32,958 bases of DNA from Acetobacteraceae bacterium (GTDB lineage: Bacteria > Pseudomonadota > Alphaproteobacteria > Acetobacterales > Acetobacteraceae): the NCBI GenBank assembly GCA_027365195.1, contig DAHXNW010000011.1, positions 1-32,958 on the forward strand, given 5' to 3'. This document shows, piece after piece, positions 1 to 7,077 of the stretch. Every line of letters starts with the position of its first letter. Position 1 is the first letter of the stretch. The position numbers were made by a program, and so were the translations under genes. Under the pieces are notes generated by a model. The model had not been told where the DNA came from, did not search any database, and was given only the letters and a program-made list of their open reading frames with translations.

Positions 1-193
1 GCAGGCAATCCCAGGCGGGGAAGCGCAGCACCTCGATCTCGGGGGCGACAAACGCCAGCGCCTCCGCGAGCCGCGCCATGCGGGCATCGTCGCGCGCCAC
101 GTGCAGCACGGCACCGGCGTGCTCGGCCCGCCTGCGCGCCAGCAACACCGCATCCCAGCCCTCCGGCGCGCCGAACAGCGCGAGCGCACTCAT
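1..193 (-). CDS. mfd: Transcription-repair coupling factor Mfd, N-terminal fragment (runs off window)
   Basis: Reading the minus strand from ATG at 193 gives 64 codons that stay open to the window edge. The peptide starts MSALALFGAPEGWDAVLLAR and ends in FPAWDCL, which matches the FPAWDxLPYD signature near the N-terminus of Mfd, the ATP-dependent translocase that removes stalled RNA polymerase and recruits UvrA. Only the beginning of the UvrB-like N-terminal module is visible; the helicase part lies outside. The start overlaps the sdhE stop by ATGA, so the two genes are probably translationally coupled; sdhE next to mfd is an arrangement I recall from other alphaproteobacteria. The assignment rests on the short motif and on this context. 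Confidence 0.85.
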   Translation of the reverse strand, partial: MSALALFGAPEGWDAVLLARRRAEHAGAVLHVARDDARMARLAEALAFVAPEIEVLRFPAWDCL

Positions 194-507
194 CGGTTCA
201 AATCGCTGGGGGCGAAATCGCTGGGGGCGAAATTCGCGCAAGCATCGCGCATCCGGCGCAGCATCGCGCAATCATGCGCGATGGGAATCGGCTGGCGCCC
301 GGTGAGCCAATCGGCCAGCGCCACATCGGGCAGTTCCAGCACTGCGTCGAGCGTATCGATGTCGGCCGCATCGAAGGCGGCCAGACCGGCGAGCACGAAG
401 CCGCCGATCAACAGATCGGCCTCCTGCGTGCCGCGATGGGTGGCGCGAAACGCGAGCCGCCGGCGGCGGTGATCGAGCGGATCGGTGGGGATGGCGTGGT
501 CTGTCAT
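190..507 (-). CDS. sdhE: Succinate dehydrogenase assembly factor SdhE (Sdh5/YgfY family)
   Basis: This 105-residue protein carries the family signature RRRLAFRATHRGTQEADLLIG. The central RGxxE motif is the surface used by SdhE to promote covalent FAD attachment to the SdhA flavoprotein of succinate dehydrogenase in the cytoplasm. The length is slightly above the usual 80-100 residues. The excess is a C-terminal tail containing FAPSD twice, made by a perfect 15-bp tandem duplication. The start at 507 leaves about 58 bp to the upstream sugar transferase gene, and the stop overlaps mfd by ATGA. It is unrelated to photosynthesis and marks the edge of the cluster. Confidence 0.9.
   Translation of the reverse strand: MTDHAIPTDPLDHRRRRLAFRATHRGTQEADLLIGGFVLAGLAAFDAADIDTLDAVLELPDVALADWLTGRQPIPIAHDCAMLRRMRDACANFAPSDFAPSDLNR
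200..229. repeat. 15-bp perfect tandem duplication in the sdhE 3' end
   Basis: The 15-mer aaatcgctgggggcg occurs at 200-214 and again immediately at 215-229. Being a multiple of three, it keeps the sdhE frame and duplicates the peptide FAPSD just before the stop codon. It looks like a recent slippage product in a tolerant tail. Confidence 0.9.
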
Positions 508-518
508 GCGAAACCGAG

Positions 519-547
519 CCTATAGCGTGGCGTGCTGGCGCTGTCAG
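519..547 (-). promoter_or_regulatory. Candidate sigma-70 promoter for sdhE-mfd
   Basis: On the minus strand CTGACA (547-542) is followed after 17 bp by TATAGG (524-519). This is 5/6 and 4/6 agreement with the consensus hexamers at ideal spacing. The expected start point near 512 would leave about five untranslated bases before the sdhE ATG at 507, and no Shine-Dalgarno sequence is visible there. The -35 hexamer lies in the loop of the hairpin at 529-565. The call is by eye only. Confidence 0.4.
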
Positions 548-565
548 CCCATCCGCCACCACGCC
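529..565 (-). terminator. Hairpin directly after the sugar transferase stop codon
   Basis: 529-540 (ggcgtgctggcg) and 554-565 (cgccaccacgcc) form a 12-bp stem with one mismatch and a 13-nt loop. It begins right after the stop codon at 566-568 of the upstream minus-strand gene. There is no U-tract after the stem, so this would be a non-canonical terminator or an mRNA-stabilising hairpin. Confidence 0.45.
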
Positions 566-1990
566 TCATCGCACGCCCGACGGCCAGAGCACCACGCGGA
601 TCGTCTGCAGAATGATCAGCAGGTCGAACAGCGCGCTGAAATTCTTGACGTAATAGAGGTCGTAGCTGAGTTTCGAGCGGGCATCGTCGATCGAGGCGCC
701 GTACGGGTAGTTGATCTGCGCCCAGCCGGTCAGCCCCGCCTTGACGACATGGCGCTCGCGATAGAGCGGGATCTGCTCGGCCAGCATGGCAACGAAATGC
801 GGCCGCTCCGGACGCGGCCCGACCAGCGACATATCGCCGCTCAGCACATTGAACAATTGCGGCATTTCATCGATCCGGGTGCGCCGCAGCAGGGCGCCGA
901 CGCGGGTCACTCGCCCGTCCTTGCTCGCCGCCCACACCGCGCCTTGTGCCTCGGCATCGATGCGCATGGTGCGCAGCTTGTTGATGCGAAACACCCGCCC
1001 GTCGCGGGTGACGCGCTCCTGACGGTAGAGAATCGGGCCGCCGTCGTCGAGTTTGATCGCGACCGCCGCGACGAGCAGGAAGGGGGCGAAGCCGAGCAGC
1101 AGCAGCAGGCTCACCGCGAGATCGAGGCCACGTTTGAACACGCGGTCGAGCGTGCCGAAATAAAACCCCTCCGAATACAGCAGCCAGCCGAGTTCCATCC
1201 GCTTCAGATCGACGCGGCGGATCTCCTGCTCGACGAAGCTTAGATATTGCGTCACCGGGAAGCCGGCGATCTTGCAGGCGAGCAGATTTTCGAGCGCGAG
1301 GCCGCGCCGTTCGTCCGGCGCGACGACGATCTCATCGGCGTCGAGTCGCTGCGCGGTGCCCAGAATGTTGTCCATGCCATCCTCGATCACCGGCCCCACC
1401 GCGCCATCGGCGAGCCTTGGATCGATCGAACCGAGCACCGGGGCATGCAGGAAGGCGATTTCGTAATTCAGATTGGCGCCCTCGTGGCGCAGCATCCACT
1501 CCAGATCCCACGCCCGCTTGCCGGCCCCCACCACCAGCAGCCGGCGGCGGAAAAAGCCGCGCCGGCGCAGCAGGTAGAACACCACCCGTGTCATCGCGGC
1601 GCAGAGCAAGAAGCAGGCGAAGGCGGTCATGCTCTGACGCGCCTCGTCCTGCAACGGATAGAGCGCGAAAGTGAGGAAGGCGCCGGTCGCGACCACGCCG
1701 ATGCCGACTACCAGCGGCAGGCGGCTCAAGGAATTGCGTGTCTGCACGATCGAGTCGCGCCGATAGAGGCCGAGCGCATAGAGAGCGAGGACATTCGCCG
1801 CCGGATAGAGCAGCAGCCCGACGATCCAGGCCGAGGGGGCGTGTGTTGCCGGGAACGCATCGCGGCCGATCGCATAGGCGAGCCAATGCACCAGCGGCCA
1901 AGCGCAGAGCAGGGTGATGACGTCGAGCAGCCACACGGCCTTGCCGGTGCTGAGCGAGGCAAGGCTGGTTCCTAATTTTGTCGTCAGCAT
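566..1990 (-). CDS. Polyprenyl-phosphate sugar-1-phosphate transferase, XrtA/PEP-CTERM-associated type
   Basis: This 474-residue membrane protein would start exopolysaccharide repeat-unit synthesis by moving a hexose-1-phosphate from a nucleotide sugar onto undecaprenyl phosphate. Four hydrophobic segments (about 17-40, 53-75, 92-112, 122-141) are followed by a Rossmann-like domain starting LLVVGAGKRAWDLEW (about 151-165). A fifth hydrophobic stretch (about 287-312) then leads into the bacterial sugar transferase domain. That domain shows KLRTMRIDAEAQG, TRIDEMPQLFNVLSGDMS and GPRPERPHFV (391-400). The variant AVWAASKDGRVTRVG and the end motif YDLYYVKNFSALFDLLI are what I recall from the XrtA/PEP-CTERM-linked subfamily (TIGR03013). 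No other EPS gene is in the window. It is separated from hemC by 132 bp and is probably a separate transcript. Confidence 0.82.
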   Translation of the reverse strand: MLTTKLGTSLASLSTGKAVWLLDVITLLCAWPLVHWLAYAIGRDAFPATHAPSAWIVGLLLYPAANVLALYALGLYRRDSIVQTRNSLSRLPLVVGIGVVATGAFLTFALYPLQDEARQSMTAFACFLLCAAMTRVVFYLLRRRGFFRRRLLVVGAGKRAWDLEWMLRHEGANLNYEIAFLHAPVLGSIDPRLADGAVGPVIEDGMDNILGTAQRLDADEIVVAPDERRGLALENLLACKIAGFPVTQYLSFVEQEIRRVDLKRMELGWLLYSEGFYFGTLDRVFKRGLDLAVSLLLLLGFAPFLLVAAVAIKLDDGGPILYRQERVTRDGRVFRINKLRTMRIDAEAQGAVWAASKDGRVTRVGALLRRTRIDEMPQLFNVLSGDMSLVGPRPERPHFVAMLAEQIPLYRERHVVKAGLTGWAQINYPYGASIDDARSKLSYDLYYVKNFSALFDLLIILQTIRVVLWPSGVR

Positions 1991-2122
1991 GCGTCTCGAT
2001 CAATCTGGGCTGCGGGCCGTTTCGCCACCGCTGCCAAACTAACAGATTTTCGTTGAAAACCAATCAGCTTTGCGTGAACTGCTGGATCATGACGGAGATG
2101 AATACAACTTTCAGTTGAAAAA

Positions 2123-3160
2123 TTACCCACAGAGAATGTCGGCCGGACAGTCGCCGCGCAGGCTGGCGCCGAGCGCCCGGCCGAGACGCTCGGCATCGGC
2201 GGCCGCACCTTCGAGCGCGCGCTTGAGCAGGAAGGAGCCATCCGGCCGCGCCACCAGCCCGGTGAGCCGCAGACGGCCGTCGGCCAGCGGCTCGGCATGG
2301 GCGCCGATCGGGGTCTGGCAGGAGCCATCGAGTTCGCCGAGCATCGCGCGCTCCGCCGTCGCCACCATGCGCGCCGGCTTGTCTTCGATCGCGCCCAGCA
2401 GTTCGCGCAGCTCGGTATCGTCGGCCCGCACGGTAATGCCGACGATGCCCTGCCCGGCGGACGGCACCATCACCGAGGGCGCCAGCACCACCGAAGCCTC
2501 GGCCTCGAGGCCGAGCCGGCGCAGCCCGGCCAGCGCGAGCAGACTCGCATCGCACTGCCGGTCATACAGCTTGGCGAGGCGGGACTGCACATTGCCGCGC
2601 AGCGTGATCACCCGCAGATCGGGTCGCGCGTGCAGCAACTGCGCCTGCCGGCGCAGCGAACAGGTGCCGACCACCGCACCCTGCGGCAGACAGTCGAACG
2701 GGGTGTTCTGGTCGGGCAACTCTCCCGCCGCATCGCCGAGGAGGAGTGAATCGCGCGCATCCTCGCGCGGCAGCGTGCAGGCGAGCGCGATGCCGGGGGG
2801 CAGCGCGGTTTCCAGATCCTTGAGGCTATGCACCGCGAAATCGATCCGCCCATCCGCCAGCGCCTCGTGGATCTCCTTGGCGAACAAGCCCTTGCCGCCG
2901 ATGTCGGCAAGCCTGCGATCCTGCACCCGGTCGCCGGTGGTCTGGATCGCGTGCTCGTGGAACACGTCCATGCCGCGCAGCACTGGGCAGAACTTGGTCA
3001 GCAGGTTGAGAAAGATGCGCGTCTGCGCCAGCGCCAGCGGCGAGGTGCGGGTGCCGACGCGCAGCGGCAACGCCCGATGGTGCCGTCGCACCCGCACCGG
3101 CGGTGCGACGTGCGGCGCGGCGAGAGGAGCGTGCGAATCGGATCCGGTGGTGACCGACAT
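2123..3160 (-). CDS. hemC: Porphobilinogen deaminase (hydroxymethylbilane synthase) HemC
   Basis: HemC joins four porphobilinogens into hydroxymethylbilane in the cytoplasm, a step shared by heme, bacteriochlorophyll and cobalamin synthesis. The 345-residue product shows LRVGTRTSPLALAQ near residue 33, ADIGGKGLFAKEI and HSLKDLE (catalytic Asp at about 115). It also has GTCSLRRQAQL, LRGNVQSRL and LDGSCQTPIGAH, whose Cys281 would carry the dipyrromethane cofactor. The N-terminus is about 30 residues longer than needed; the chosen ATG at 3160 has GGAAGG upstream and follows the tspO stop by 3 bp. It is the last gene of the ppaA-ppsR-bchG operon, which ties a trunk-pathway enzyme to photosynthesis control. 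All key residues are present. Confidence 0.96.
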   Translation of the reverse strand: MSVTTGSDSHAPLAAPHVAPPVRVRRHHRALPLRVGTRTSPLALAQTRIFLNLLTKFCPVLRGMDVFHEHAIQTTGDRVQDRRLADIGGKGLFAKEIHEALADGRIDFAVHSLKDLETALPPGIALACTLPREDARDSLLLGDAAGELPDQNTPFDCLPQGAVVGTCSLRRQAQLLHARPDLRVITLRGNVQSRLAKLYDRQCDASLLALAGLRRLGLEAEASVVLAPSVMVPSAGQGIVGITVRADDTELRELLGAIEDKPARMVATAERAMLGELDGSCQTPIGAHAEPLADGRLRLTGLVARPDGSFLLKRALEGAAADAERLGRALGASLRGDCPADILCG

Positions 3161-3163
3161 GGC

Positions 3164-3640
3164 TCAGCCTTCCTGAAACGGGGCGTTGAGGCGGACGATG
3201 GTGAGGTTGAGGTAGGCGGCGAAGCTGACCCACAGCAGATAGGGCAGCAGCAGCCAGGTGGCGCTGCGCGAGAAGGCACCGAGTGCCAGCATCGGCGCCA
3301 GGATCGAGAGCCACAGCAGCGGCACTTCGAGGAGCGCCCAGTCCGGCCGCTGCAGGCGGAAGAACAGCAGGCTCCAGGCGATATTGAACACGCCGTTGAC
3401 GGCGAACAGACCGAGCACCTCGGCGCGCTGCGCCCCGTTCGCAGCGTGTCGCCAGGCCAGGGCGGCGGCGATCGCGGCGAGCACCAGAATGACCGACCAG
3501 GCAGGCCCGAACGCCCAATCCGGTGGCTGCCAGGAGGGCTTGCGCAGTGCGTAATACCAGGCGCCGAGCTGCGTGAGCGCGCCACCGGCGCCGGCAACGA
3601 CGATGGCCCAGAGGGCGGCGAAGCACGCGACGATGATCAT
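3164..3640 (-). CDS. tspO: TspO/MBR family tryptophan-rich sensory protein
   Basis: This 158-residue protein has five hydrophobic helices and the family motifs WYYALRKPSWQPPDWAFGPAW, FNIAWSLLFF and PYLLWVSFAAYLN. TspO binds porphyrins in the membrane; in Rhodobacter sphaeroides it tunes photosynthesis gene expression together with PpsR, by influencing tetrapyrrole efflux or turnover. I chose ATG at 3640 because it overlaps the bchP stop by ATGA and gives the normal family length. A longer reading from 3742 adds 34 residues without homology that overlap bchP. It sits between bchP and hemC in the regulator-led operon, so it is produced with the pathway whose intermediates it binds. Confidence 0.93.
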   Translation of the reverse strand: MIIVACFAALWAIVVAGAGGALTQLGAWYYALRKPSWQPPDWAFGPAWSVILVLAAIAAALAWRHAANGAQRAEVLGLFAVNGVFNIAWSLLFFRLQRPDWALLEVPLLWLSILAPMLALGAFSRSATWLLLPYLLWVSFAAYLNLTIVRLNAPFQEG

Positions 3641-4824
3641 GCCGCCGCGAGGCCCAGCAGATGCGCCATGTTCTTGGCGAAAATACGCATATGCGCCATC
3701 GGCTTGGCGCGCACCAGTTCCTTGTTCATATAGGCATCCCACGTCAGTTGCTGCACATCGGCGTCGCGGCAGATGTTCACGAAGCGCTCGCGCCGCGCGT
3801 CATTGGCGTACCAGAAGCGCTGCATCATCCCGAGGATCCAGAACACCTGGCCATGCGATTTCATGAAGCGCCGACGCGCGCTGCGCAGCGCGCGCGCATC
3901 GCCGCTCGCATGCATCGCCTCCACCGCCTCGGCGGCGAGGCGCCCGCCGAGCATCGCGTAATAGATCCCCTCGCCGGAGGCCGGGGCGACGACACCCGCC
4001 GCATCGCCGGCGAGCACCACGTCGCGCCCGTTATCCCAGCGCGGCAGCGGGCGTAGCGGGATCGGCGCGCCCTCGCGGCGCAGCGTCTCTGCGCCGTCGA
4101 GTCCGGCGACCTCGCGCAGCGCGCCGACCGCGCCGCGCAGCGCGAAGCCCTTCTGCGCCGATCCGGTGCCGACGCTGGTGGTCGCGCCGTGCGGGAAAAT
4201 CCAGCTATAGAAATCCGGCGACAATTCGCCGCGATAATAGACATCGCAGCGCTCGGCGTCGAAATCCGTCGCGTTCGCCGCCGGCGAGCGGATGATCTCG
4301 TGATAAGCGAAGACGAAGCGCGCCCGCTCCGCCCCCGGTATCGCCTGGCGCGCGACCGCCGAGAGCGCGCCATCGGCGCCGATCACCGCCCGCGCACGCA
4401 CCTGCTGCACCTCGCCGGAGGCGAGCTTGTAGTGCACCAAAAGCGCGCCATCGGCGCCGCGCTCCAGCCGCTCGAACAGGCCGCGGCGGCGCGTGGCGCC
4501 GACGGTTGCGGCGCGCGCGCGCAGCCATTCGTCGAAATCCAGCCGGTCGACCATGCCGACGAACCCGTCCGCAATCGGCATCTGCGCTTCCCGGGCGCGC
4601 GGCGAGACGATGCGCGCCGCGCGCACCCGCGCCACCAGCAGCGAGTCGGGAATGTCGAACTCGCGCAGCAGCCGGGGCGGGATGGCGCCCCCGCAGGGCT
4701 TGATCCGTCCGGCGCGATCGAGCAGCAAAACCGAGCGGCCGAGCCGGGCGAGATCGGCGGCGGCCGTCGCACCGGAGGGGCCACCGCCGACCACCACCGC
4801 ATCGAAGGTTTCAACCTGGCGCAT
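3637..4824 (-). CDS. bchP: Geranylgeranyl-bacteriochlorophyll reductase BchP
   Basis: BchP is an FAD-dependent enzyme that reduces the geranylgeranyl tail of bacteriochlorophyll to phytyl using NADPH. The 395-residue product begins with the FAD-binding fold FDAVVVGGGPSGATAAADLAR (residues 7-27). It continues with LLDRAGRIKPCGGAIPPRLL, GADGALSAVARQ and the second FAD motif DVVLAGDAAGVVAPASGEGIYYAM. The C-terminal MQRFWYANDARRERFV segment is typical of the BchP/ChlP group. ATG at 4824 is preferred because the family starts just before the nucleotide motif; an in-frame ATG at 4866 would add 14 residues inside the upstream gene. It overlaps the upstream pucC-like gene by 14 bp and tspO by 4 bp. 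Confidence 0.94.
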   Translation of the reverse strand: MRQVETFDAVVVGGGPSGATAAADLARLGRSVLLLDRAGRIKPCGGAIPPRLLREFDIPDSLLVARVRAARIVSPRAREAQMPIADGFVGMVDRLDFDEWLRARAATVGATRRRGLFERLERGADGALLVHYKLASGEVQQVRARAVIGADGALSAVARQAIPGAERARFVFAYHEIIRSPAANATDFDAERCDVYYRGELSPDFYSWIFPHGATTSVGTGSAQKGFALRGAVGALREVAGLDGAETLRREGAPIPLRPLPRWDNGRDVVLAGDAAGVVAPASGEGIYYAMLGGRLAAEAVEAMHASGDARALRSARRRFMKSHGQVFWILGMMQRFWYANDARRERFVNICRDADVQQLTWDAYMNKELVRAKPMAHMRIFAKNMAHLLGLAAA

Positions 4825-6151
4825 GGCGTGGGCCCTTTGCTGAAGCGAGGGCAGGGCGGGGCGCATGCGGGCGTGCCTCGAACACCCGCACGGCCAATTC
4901 GGCGGCCATCAGGAACAGCGCCGCGGCGCTGGCGAACACCAGCGCATAGGCGGTGGCTGGGGCGGCGGCGAGCAGCCGCGCCGCATCACTCGCCCCGGTG
5001 CCGAGCAGGCCACCGAGGGCGAAGGCGATCGCCTGCGCGCCACCCCACAGACCGATCCGCATGCCGGTCGCTGCCTCGCCGGCGGCGCCGGCCAGTTGCA
5101 TCATCGCGCCGATGGCGGCGACGGTGAAGGCGCCGTTGGCGATGCCGAGGGCCGCGACCGTCGGGCGCAGCAAGGAATGCAGCCCGAGGCAACCGACCGC
5201 GGCGAGGGCGAGTAGGGCCGCCGCCGAGGCGGCGCAGCCGCCGATCGTCCAGCCACGCAACGCCGCCCCGCCGCCCCGGCCACCGAGCAGAGCCACCAGC
5301 AGCATGCCCGCGAAGGCGCCGCCATGCTGCAACCCGGTCAACTGCGCCGAGGCACCGGGCGGCAGATGGAACACCCGTCCGGCAAACGGTTCGAGCAGCA
5401 ATTCCTGCGCGCTGTAGGCCAGCATCGAGAGGAAGATGAACATCGTGAAATGCCGCGCCCGCCGGTCCGCCCAGACCTGCGCCAGCGCCGCGCGGAACGC
5501 CGGCCGCGCCGCGCCCTCATCGGCGGTGGCGACCGCCGGACCCTCGACGCCCCACACCGCCAGCACGGTGAGCAGCAGCGCCGCCGTGACGGTGGCCGTG
5601 GTGACGGCGAGCAGCCGGGACGCCGAGAATGGCTGCAGCCAGTGGCCGGCGAGCGTCGCGGTCAGCGCGAAGCCGGCGAACATCATCAGCCACACGATGG
5701 TCGCCGCCGCCGCGCGCCGCGCCGGCGCCACCCGCCGCGCCAGCAACGCCAGCAACGCGGTGCCGGCGGCACTCACGCCGAGGCCGACCAGCACGAAGCC
5801 CGCGAGCGCGAGGAGGATGCCGCCCGGCCGATGCGCCGGCAGCAGCGCGATGGCACCGGCCACCGTCAGCCCACCGCAGGCCAGCACCGCCATGCCGCCG
5901 ATGATCCAGGGGGTTCGCCTGCCGCCGACGTCGGAGCCATGGCCGAGGCGCGGGCGCAGCATCTGCACCGCGTAATGCAGCCCAACCAGCGCCCCCGGCA
6001 ACACCGCCGGCAGCGCCAGCTCCACCACCATCACCCGGTTCATCGTCGCCGTCACCAGCACGACGATGGCGCCGAGAGAGGTCTGCACCAGGGCGAGGCG
6101 CAGGATGCCGCCGAGGCCGAGCGGCGCGCCGGATGCCACGCGGTGTGCCAT
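4811..6151 (-). CDS. PucC/BCD-family membrane transporter (ORF428-like)
   Basis: The 446-residue product is a polytopic protein with about 12 hydrophobic segments and belongs to the PucC branch of the major facilitator superfamily. Recognisable stretches are RLALVQTSLGAIVVLVTATMNRVMVVEL near the N-terminus, HYAVQMLRPRLGHGSDVGGRRTPWII, and YSAQELLLEPFAGRVFHLPPGASAQLTGLQHGG in the middle. It lies between bchG and bchP, exactly like orf428 of Rhodobacter capsulatus. Its role there is not settled; delivery of bacteriochlorophyll to light-harvesting complexes is the usual guess. The start at 6151 shares one base with the bchG stop (TGATG); longer readings in this frame run inside bchG. It is a paralogue of lhaA (18622-20070) elsewhere in this window. 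Confidence 0.9.
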   Translation of the reverse strand: MAHRVASGAPLGLGGILRLALVQTSLGAIVVLVTATMNRVMVVELALPAVLPGALVGLHYAVQMLRPRLGHGSDVGGRRTPWIIGGMAVLACGGLTVAGAIALLPAHRPGGILLALAGFVLVGLGVSAAGTALLALLARRVAPARRAAAATIVWLMMFAGFALTATLAGHWLQPFSASRLLAVTTATVTAALLLTVLAVWGVEGPAVATADEGAARPAFRAALAQVWADRRARHFTMFIFLSMLAYSAQELLLEPFAGRVFHLPPGASAQLTGLQHGGAFAGMLLVALLGGRGGGAALRGWTIGGCAASAAALLALAAVGCLGLHSLLRPTVAALGIANGAFTVAAIGAMMQLAGAAGEAATGMRIGLWGGAQAIAFALGGLLGTGASDAARLLAAAPATAYALVFASAAALFLMAAELAVRVFEARPHAPRPALASAKGPRHAPG

Positions 6152-7074
6152 CAGCCCGCCCCGGCCGCGGCGCGCAGGGCGAAGGCGCAGATCAGCATGC
6201 CCCAGACATAGAGCGTGGTGCCGGTGGCGTTGTACCACGGCGCCCGCGCCCGGGGGCTTGCCAGCAGGCGGACCATCAGCCCGAGCTGCACGACGAGCAG
6301 AAGCCCGATCGCGCCCGCCGCGAGGGTGAAGCCCCAGGTGAGCAGCAGCGCCATCACCGCGCATTGCGCCAGCGCCATCACCGCGCAGGCAACCCGCCCG
6401 GCGCCGGCGACGCCGAGCTGCACCGGCAGCGAGGCGAGGCCCATCGCACGGTCGCCCTCGATCGATTTGAAATCGTTCAGCGTCATGATGCCATGCGCGC
6501 CGACACTATAGAGGGCGGCGATGGCGAGCAGCCGCCCACCCGGCGCCGCGCCGCCGAGCAGTGCCGCGCCGGTGAACCAGGGCAGCCCCTCGTAACAGAG
6601 GCCGACCGCCGCATTGCTCCACCAGCCGTTGCGCTTCAGCCGCACCGGCGGCGCGCTATAGGCCCAGGCCAGGATGAGACCGACGATCGCGGCGCCAAAC
6701 ACCCAGCGCCCGAGCAGGGCGGCGACGGCGAGCGAGAGCGCGCTCCAGCCGATGGCGAGATAGAACCCCCAGGCGCCCGGCATCCGGCCGGAGGGAATCG
6801 GCCGGTCCGGCTCGTTCACCGCATCCACCGCACGGTCGAACCAGTCGTTCACCGCCTGGCTGGTGCCGCACACCAGCGGCCCGGCGAGCAGCACGCCTGC
6901 GGCGATCGCCGGCAGATGCGGCGTGAGCGGCCGTCCCGCCGAGATCACGCCGCAGCCGAATGCCCACATCGGCGCGAACCAGGTGATCGGCTTGAGTAGT
7001 TCGAGCACCGTGCGCGGCGACGGATAGGCGAGCGGCGCGCCGCCCAATGACACATCATGCGCGCCGCTGCTCAT
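6151..7074 (-). CDS. bchG: Bacteriochlorophyll a synthase BchG
   Basis: BchG is a UbiA-family membrane prenyltransferase that esterifies bacteriochlorophyllide a with geranylgeranyl diphosphate. The 307-residue protein contains the first Asp-rich motif NDWFDRAVDAVNEPDRPIPSGR (residues 76-97). The second motif is NDFKSIEGDR (200-209), separated by hydrophobic helices, with LKRNGWWSNAAVGLCYEGLPWF between them. These are diagnostic for the chlorophyll synthase branch rather than other UbiA enzymes. It follows ppsR by 3 bp and is coupled to the PucC-like gene by TGATG. The bchG-orf428-bchP order is a conserved module of purple bacterial clusters. Confidence 0.96.
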   Translation of the reverse strand: MSSGAHDVSLGGAPLAYPSPRTVLELLKPITWFAPMWAFGCGVISAGRPLTPHLPAIAAGVLLAGPLVCGTSQAVNDWFDRAVDAVNEPDRPIPSGRMPGAWGFYLAIGWSALSLAVAALLGRWVFGAAIVGLILAWAYSAPPVRLKRNGWWSNAAVGLCYEGLPWFTGAALLGGAAPGGRLLAIAALYSVGAHGIMTLNDFKSIEGDRAMGLASLPVQLGVAGAGRVACAVMALAQCAVMALLLTWGFTLAAGAIGLLLVVQLGLMVRLLASPRARAPWYNATGTTLYVWGMLICAFALRAAAGAG

Positions 7075-7077
7075 CGT

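Noticed and set aside
2104-2116. Small inverted repeat caactttcagttg after hemC as a terminator
   Set aside because: The stem is only 5 bp with low GC and no T-run on the minus strand after it, so termination is not supported.
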